Assembly (NCBI GenBank): GCA_963774555.1
Contig: CAVZFL010000001.1
Coordinates: 1,550,001 to 1,614,000, forward strand
Origin: VRUE01 sp963774555
GTDB taxonomy: Bacteria; Actinomycetota; Thermoleophilia; Solirubrobacterales; 70-9
DNA: 64,000 bases
Reading direction: 5' to 3'
Positions 60,715-64,000 of this stretch are shown here, piece after piece. How positions within the stretch are numbered: position 1 is the first letter of the stretch; each line of letters starts with the position of its first letter. The translations under genes were made by a program, and so were the position numbers. The notes beneath the pieces are model-generated. The model was given only the letters and a program-made list of their open reading frames with translations. It ran no database searches and was not told the origin of the DNA.

Positions 60715-61479
60715 TCAGCCGGTCTGCTCGGTGGGCCGGATCAGGATCTCGTTGAGGCAGACGTGCCAGGGGCGGGTCACCGCATAGGCGATCGCGTCGG
60801 CGACGTCCTCGCTCTCCAGCGTCTTGATGTCGGTGAAGCGCCCGCGCACCTCCTCCCTGATCCCATCGCGGAGGTGGTCGGTGAGCTCGGTGTCGACGGC
60901 GCCGGGCTCGACGATCATCGAGCGCACCCTGCGGTCGGCGAACTCCTGGCGGAAGGACTCGCTGAAGGCGCCGACGCCGTGCTTGGTCAGGTTGTAGACG
61001 CCGGAGCCACGGCGGGCGAGCCGGCCGGCGACCGAGCTGATGTTGACCAGGTCGGCGCAGCCGCGACCTGAGTCCTCCGCAGCCGAGAGCAGGTGCGGCA
61101 GCGCAGCGTGGGTGGTGTAGATCAGTCCCTTGAGGTTAAGGTCGATCATCCGGTCCCACTCCTCGGTGGGCGCGTTCTCGATCGGCCCGAGCAGCATCTG
61201 GCCGGCGTTGTTGACGACGATGTCAAGCCGGCCGAGCTCGTCGACGGTGCGGTCGACCGCACCGATCGCCTGCGCCTGGTCGGTGATGTCGGTCTGGATC
61301 GCAAGCGCGGTATGGCCGCCGCCGCCGATCTCAGAGGCAAGCCGCTCCAGCCGCTCGAGGCGGCGGGCCGCCACCGCGACCCTCGCCCCCTGCGCGGCGA
61401 GCGCACGCGCCGTCGCCTCGCCGATGCCGCTGCTTGCGCCGGTGACCAAGGCGACTGTGCCGTCGAGCGAGGAAGACAT
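60715..61479 (-). CDS. Short-chain dehydrogenase/reductase
   Basis: 254-residue classical SDR: cofactor motif TGASSGIGEATARALA near residues 14-29, NNAGQMLLGPIE, catalytic serine in LVNISSVAG and YNLTKHG (Tyr and Lys). VAARRLERLERL after beta2 suggests NADP preference. Resembles YdfG-type hydroxy-acid or serine dehydrogenases. Substrate not predictable. Convergent with rpmB across 30 bases. Confidence 0.9.
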   Translation of the reverse strand: MSSSLDGTVALVTGASSGIGEATARALAAQGARVAVAARRLERLERLASEIGGGGHTALAIQTDITDQAQAIGAVDRTVDELGRLDIVVNNAGQMLLGPIENAPTEEWDRMIDLNLKGLIYTTHAALPHLLSAAEDSGRGCADLVNISSVAGRLARRGSGVYNLTKHGVGAFSESFRQEFADRRVRSMIVEPGAVDTELTDHLRDGIREEVRGRFTDIKTLESEDVADAIAYAVTRPWHVCLNEILIRPTEQTG

Positions 61480-61566
61480 CTTCCGCCAGTCTTACCCATA
61501 CCGGCTGGGATCGAATCCCGGCGGCGGGGACGCGTCGGGGAGCGGCGAACGGGGTAGCCGTCACAG

Positions 61567-62457
61567 GTGAGCTGGGCGACACTCAAGCGAACCGCGAGCG
61601 AGTTTCGCGAGGACAACCTGACCGACTGGGCGGCGGCGCTCACCTACTACGGCCTGCTCTCGCTCTTCCCGGCCCTGATCGCGATGGTCTCGCTGCTCGG
61701 CATCTTCGGCGATCCGAGGACGACCACCTCGAGCCTGACCGAGGTCATCACCGCGATTGGGCCCGAATCGGCGGCACAGACATTCGAAGGGCCGATCGAC
61801 TCGATCGTCTCCAACCACAGCGCCGCTGGCTTCGCCTTCCTCCTCGGCCTGGCCCTCGCGCTGTGGTCCGCCTCCGCCTATGTCGGCGCCTTCATGCGCG
61901 CCTCCAACGTCATCTACGAGACTCCGGAGGGACGGCCGTTCTGGAAGCTGCGTCCGCTGCAGTTGGCGGTGACGCTGATCATGGTTGTCTCGATGGCGCT
62001 GCTGGCCGTCGGCCTCGTCCTCACCGGGCCGATCGTCGAAGCGGTCGCCGGGCCGATCGGCCTCAGCGGTACGGCGGTCGACGTCTGGAGCGTCGCCAAG
62101 TGGCCGGCGATGGCGGCGATCTTCGTCCTCATGGTCGATCTCCTCTATTACGCCTCGCCGAACGCGAAGCTACGCGGCTTCCGCTGGGTGACGCCGGGCT
62201 GCCTGGTCGCGATCGCGATCTGGGCGCTCGCCTCAGCCGCCTTTGCCCTCTACGTCGCCAACTTCGGCTCCTACGACAAGACCTACGGCGCCCTCGGTGG
62301 CCTGATCGCTCTGCTCGTCTGGCTCTGGATCAGCAACCTGGCGATCCTCTTCGGCCACCAGCTCAACTCCGAGCGCGAGCGCAGCGCCGAGATCGAGGAA
62401 GGCGTGCCGCAGGCCAAGCGGGAGATCCAGCTCGAGCCGCGGGCCGGGCCGACGTAA
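61567..62457 (+). CDS. YihY/BrkB family membrane protein
   Basis: 296 residues with six membrane segments. The family signature FREDNLTDWAAALTYYGLLS opens it (Tyr-rich first helix), WSASAYVGAFMRASNVIYE follows near residue 100 and FGSYDKTYGALGGLIALLVW is the conserved loop before the last helix. Once called ribonuclease BN in error; function unknown, possibly transport or envelope related. GTG start. Divergent from the SDR gene. Confidence 0.92.
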   Translation: MSWATLKRTASEFREDNLTDWAAALTYYGLLSLFPALIAMVSLLGIFGDPRTTTSSLTEVITAIGPESAAQTFEGPIDSIVSNHSAAGFAFLLGLALALWSASAYVGAFMRASNVIYETPEGRPFWKLRPLQLAVTLIMVVSMALLAVGLVLTGPIVEAVAGPIGLSGTAVDVWSVAKWPAMAAIFVLMVDLLYYASPNAKLRGFRWVTPGCLVAIAIWALASAAFALYVANFGSYDKTYGALGGLIALLVWLWISNLAILFGHQLNSERERSAEIEEGVPQAKREIQLEPRAGPT

Positions 62458-62465
62458 AGTCGGGC

Positions 62466-63254
62466 TCAGCGTACGTAGCGCGCCCAGTCGATGTAGCCGA
62501 TCGCCTCCCGTCCGATCACATCGCCGTCAGCCCCGTAGGCGACCACTTCTCGTGGCCCGCGGCCGGGCTCGACCAGGAGAACGAAACCGCCGTCGATGCC
62601 GCTGACCTCCAGGGGAGAACCGGAGTCGTAGACGAGCTGCAGGCTCTTCACGGCCTGGGCGCTGATCCCGAAGAGGGGAACATGGCCGTGCGCGTCGGCG
62701 TGCTGCATCGAGCCCGGACCGAGCACCTCGAGGGCGCTATGGCGGAAGTTGCGCGCCGTGTATCCGCCCATGCCGACCCCGGTGTTGCCGAGGTCGAAAC
62801 CGAGCGCACCGCTGCGTTCGATGTAGGCGAAGAGCTTGTAGCCCCCGGCGGCGGCGATCACCCGTGGCTCGTGCACATGGCGGCGCGACCAGGCGCCTTC
62901 GTGGAAATAGGTGGGCGCTTCCCGGTGCGCTTTCAGCGGCACTCCTGGAGCGCTGGCGGAGTCGCCACCGAGCCAGCGGGAGAAGCTGCCGGCCACGTCG
63001 TCGGCAGTGTCCTCGATCGCGGCACGGGTCCCGGGCACCGCGTAGGAAACGGCGATCAGAAGGGCGAGCGCAGCCATTGCCGGCAGGGCGAGGCGCCGCC
63101 AGCCCGTCTCTCGCCGGCCACGCCACCTGCCACGCCACCTGGCCGGCTCCAGTCGCGCGAGCACGTTTGCGACCTCGGCCTCGCTCGGCTCGAGTCTGCG
63201 TGCCCGGGCGAACGCGGCTCGCAGCTGGCTCTCGTCAATTGGGAGCGTCGACAT
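62466..63254 (-). CDS. Putative membrane anti-sigma factor or sigma-linked protein
   Basis: 262 residues: a cytoplasmic N-terminus of about 50 residues (RAAFARARRLEPSEAEVANV), one membrane segment (LALPAMAALALLIAVSYAVP) and an extracytoplasmic domain of about 190 residues of unknown fold, rich in Gly, His and Tyr. It lies three bases after an ECF sigma gene on the same strand, the usual place of an anti-sigma factor. No zinc HxxxCxxC motif is present, so the label is by context. Confidence 0.7.
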   Translation of the reverse strand: MSTLPIDESQLRAAFARARRLEPSEAEVANVLARLEPARWRGRWRGRRETGWRRLALPAMAALALLIAVSYAVPGTRAAIEDTADDVAGSFSRWLGGDSASAPGVPLKAHREAPTYFHEGAWSRRHVHEPRVIAAAGGYKLFAYIERSGALGFDLGNTGVGMGGYTARNFRHSALEVLGPGSMQHADAHGHVPLFGISAQAVKSLQLVYDSGSPLEVSGIDGGFVLLVEPGRGPREVVAYGADGDVIGREAIGYIDWARYVR

Positions 63255-63257
63255 CTT

Positions 63258-63857
63258 TCAGCCTCCTTTGAAGACGAGCGCGAGCTCGGCAAGTTGACTG
63301 TCTTCGCGCAGCGCGCCCCGCCCACGGGAGAGCAGCGCGTGCACCGTGCCGGTGCGGCAGTTGAGCGCCGTGGCGATCTCGGCGTCGGAGAGGTCGTGGA
63401 CGTAGCGCAACGCCAGCGCCAAGCGCTGTTTGGCCGGCAGCTCGGCGAGGGCCGCCGCTAGGGCGCCGCGGGCGGCGAGGATCGCGTCGTGGTCGAGACC
63501 CTCGGGTGGCGACGGTAGGTCAGAGTCGTTGAGGAGGGCGAGCGGTGTTTCAGCGGCGCTCGCGCGTCGACGCTTCTTCAACCGCCGCAGGGTCCGGCGC
63601 ACCGTGATCCGGTGGACCCAGGCATTGAAGGCCTCGGGCTCACGCAGCTTGTCGAGCGAGCCCAGGACATCGATCGCGACCTCCTGCGCGACGTCCGCTG
63701 CCTCCTCGCGACTTTCGACCAGGGCGGAGGCGGTGCGCAGCGCCAGTCGGGTGGCCGTTCGCGCCAGCTCTTCGGTTGTGCGACGGTCCCCGTCTTGCCA
63801 GCGTCGCACTGCGTTGGCGCTCGAACTCTCCTCCGTTCTGGCGATTTGCGAACCCAT
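63258..63857 (-). CDS. ECF-type RNA polymerase sigma factor
   Basis: 199 residues. Region 2 spans about residues 30-95 (EEAADVAQEVAIDVLGSLDK, FNAWVHRITVRRTLRRLKKR) and region 4 about 130-190 (ALAELPAKQRLALALRYVHD, then the HTH DAEIATALNCRTGTVHALLS). Forms a two-gene unit with the downstream membrane protein, which probably restrains it. The inducing signal is unknown. Confidence 0.92.
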   Translation of the reverse strand: MGSQIARTEESSSANAVRRWQDGDRRTTEELARTATRLALRTASALVESREEAADVAQEVAIDVLGSLDKLREPEAFNAWVHRITVRRTLRRLKKRRRASAAETPLALLNDSDLPSPPEGLDHDAILAARGALAAALAELPAKQRLALALRYVHDLSDAEIATALNCRTGTVHALLSRGRGALREDSQLAELALVFKGG

Positions 63858-63964
63858 CTACCGGCCTAGTGTGCGCGGGGCGCCAAAACCTTGCACGCCA
63901 AGGGACCGCGATGTCGAGGCGGTCAGGCGCCGGGTACGAGCCGAAAGAGCGCTTTGACGAGCGG

Positions 63965-64000
63965 CTATTTGGTCGCGGTCAGCGTCGCGCTCGTGTAGGA
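63965..64000 (-). CDS. Possible 3' end of a gene continuing beyond the window
   Basis: On the minus strand the last 36 bases read in frame SYTSATLTATK and a TAG stop (63965-63967). The composition suits the C-terminus of a secreted or beta-sandwich protein on the same strand as the sigma factor gene. Only eleven residues are visible, so this is a suggestion. The gap 63858-63964 shows nothing else. Confidence 0.25.
   Translation of the reverse strand, partial: SYTSATLTATK

Noticed and set aside
61500..61520. A tRNA T-arm-like GATCGAATCCC sequence
   Set aside because: No acceptor, D or anticodon arms can be built around it.

Overview
The window is 64 kb of very GC-rich bacterial chromosome, almost wholly coding, with many GTG starts and 4-base stop/start overlaps. 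A diaminopimelate-type MurE, split glycine decarboxylase subunits (gcvPA/gcvPB), Ku with a stand-alone LigD polymerase domain, ScpA/ScpB and a zinc-type L28 together suggest a deep-branching actinobacterium, most like the Thermoleophilia/Solirubrobacterales. That placement is inference from gene content and order; no database comparison was possible.

Layout. 1-12.0 kb is the division and cell-wall cluster ftsI(partial)-murE-murF-mraY-murD-ftsW-murG-murB-ftsQ-ftsZ, without murC. 12.2-16.6 kb is the glycine cleavage system (gcvT, gcvH, gcvPA, gcvPB). 16.6-23.8 kb is accessory: a GNAT acetyltransferase, ligD-polymerase and ku, a hipBA toxin-antitoxin pair with a clear operator, a FetAB-type ABC exporter and a drug-efflux MFS protein. 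23.9-28.4 kb holds trpS, a secreted unknown, scpA-scpB-rluB-aroH. An IS110-family element follows (28.4-30.0 kb). 30.0-36.9 kb carries hisC, aroG, tyrA, aroA, cmk and der, the aro genes preceded by an attenuator-like leader peptide. 36.9-45.5 kb holds metK, a PH-domain protein, priA, def, fmt, rsmB, a zinc ribbon and rpe. 45.5-51.9 kb encodes two secreted repeat proteins, one a 1694-residue RTX/thrombospondin-type-3 protein. 52-56 kb is an antiporter and an envelope-polysaccharide pair. 56.2-59.7 kb is the riboflavin operon ribD-ribE-ribBA-ribH, followed by a vapBC-like pair, rpmB, an SDR enzyme, a YihY membrane protein and an anti-sigma/sigma pair.

The most unusual content is palindromic DNA. 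Long, nearly perfect hairpins with different arm sequences sit directly after ftsI, mraY, ftsZ and metK. A GTGCAACG palindrome family lies between genes. Degenerate palindromes are embedded in frame inside murE, murF, rsmB and ribD, where they add short peptides. The murF and ribD inserts are recognisably the same element in opposite orientation, reminiscent of Rickettsia palindromic elements. Around many of these sites codon third positions switch abruptly between C-rich and G/T-rich.

Two blocks (about 6.9-10.4 kb and 31.4-35.3 kb) contain many one-base frame breaks in otherwise well conserved essential genes. Consensus errors are the likely cause, so ftsW, murG, ftsQ, aroG, tyrA, aroA and cmk are annotated as genes across the breaks.
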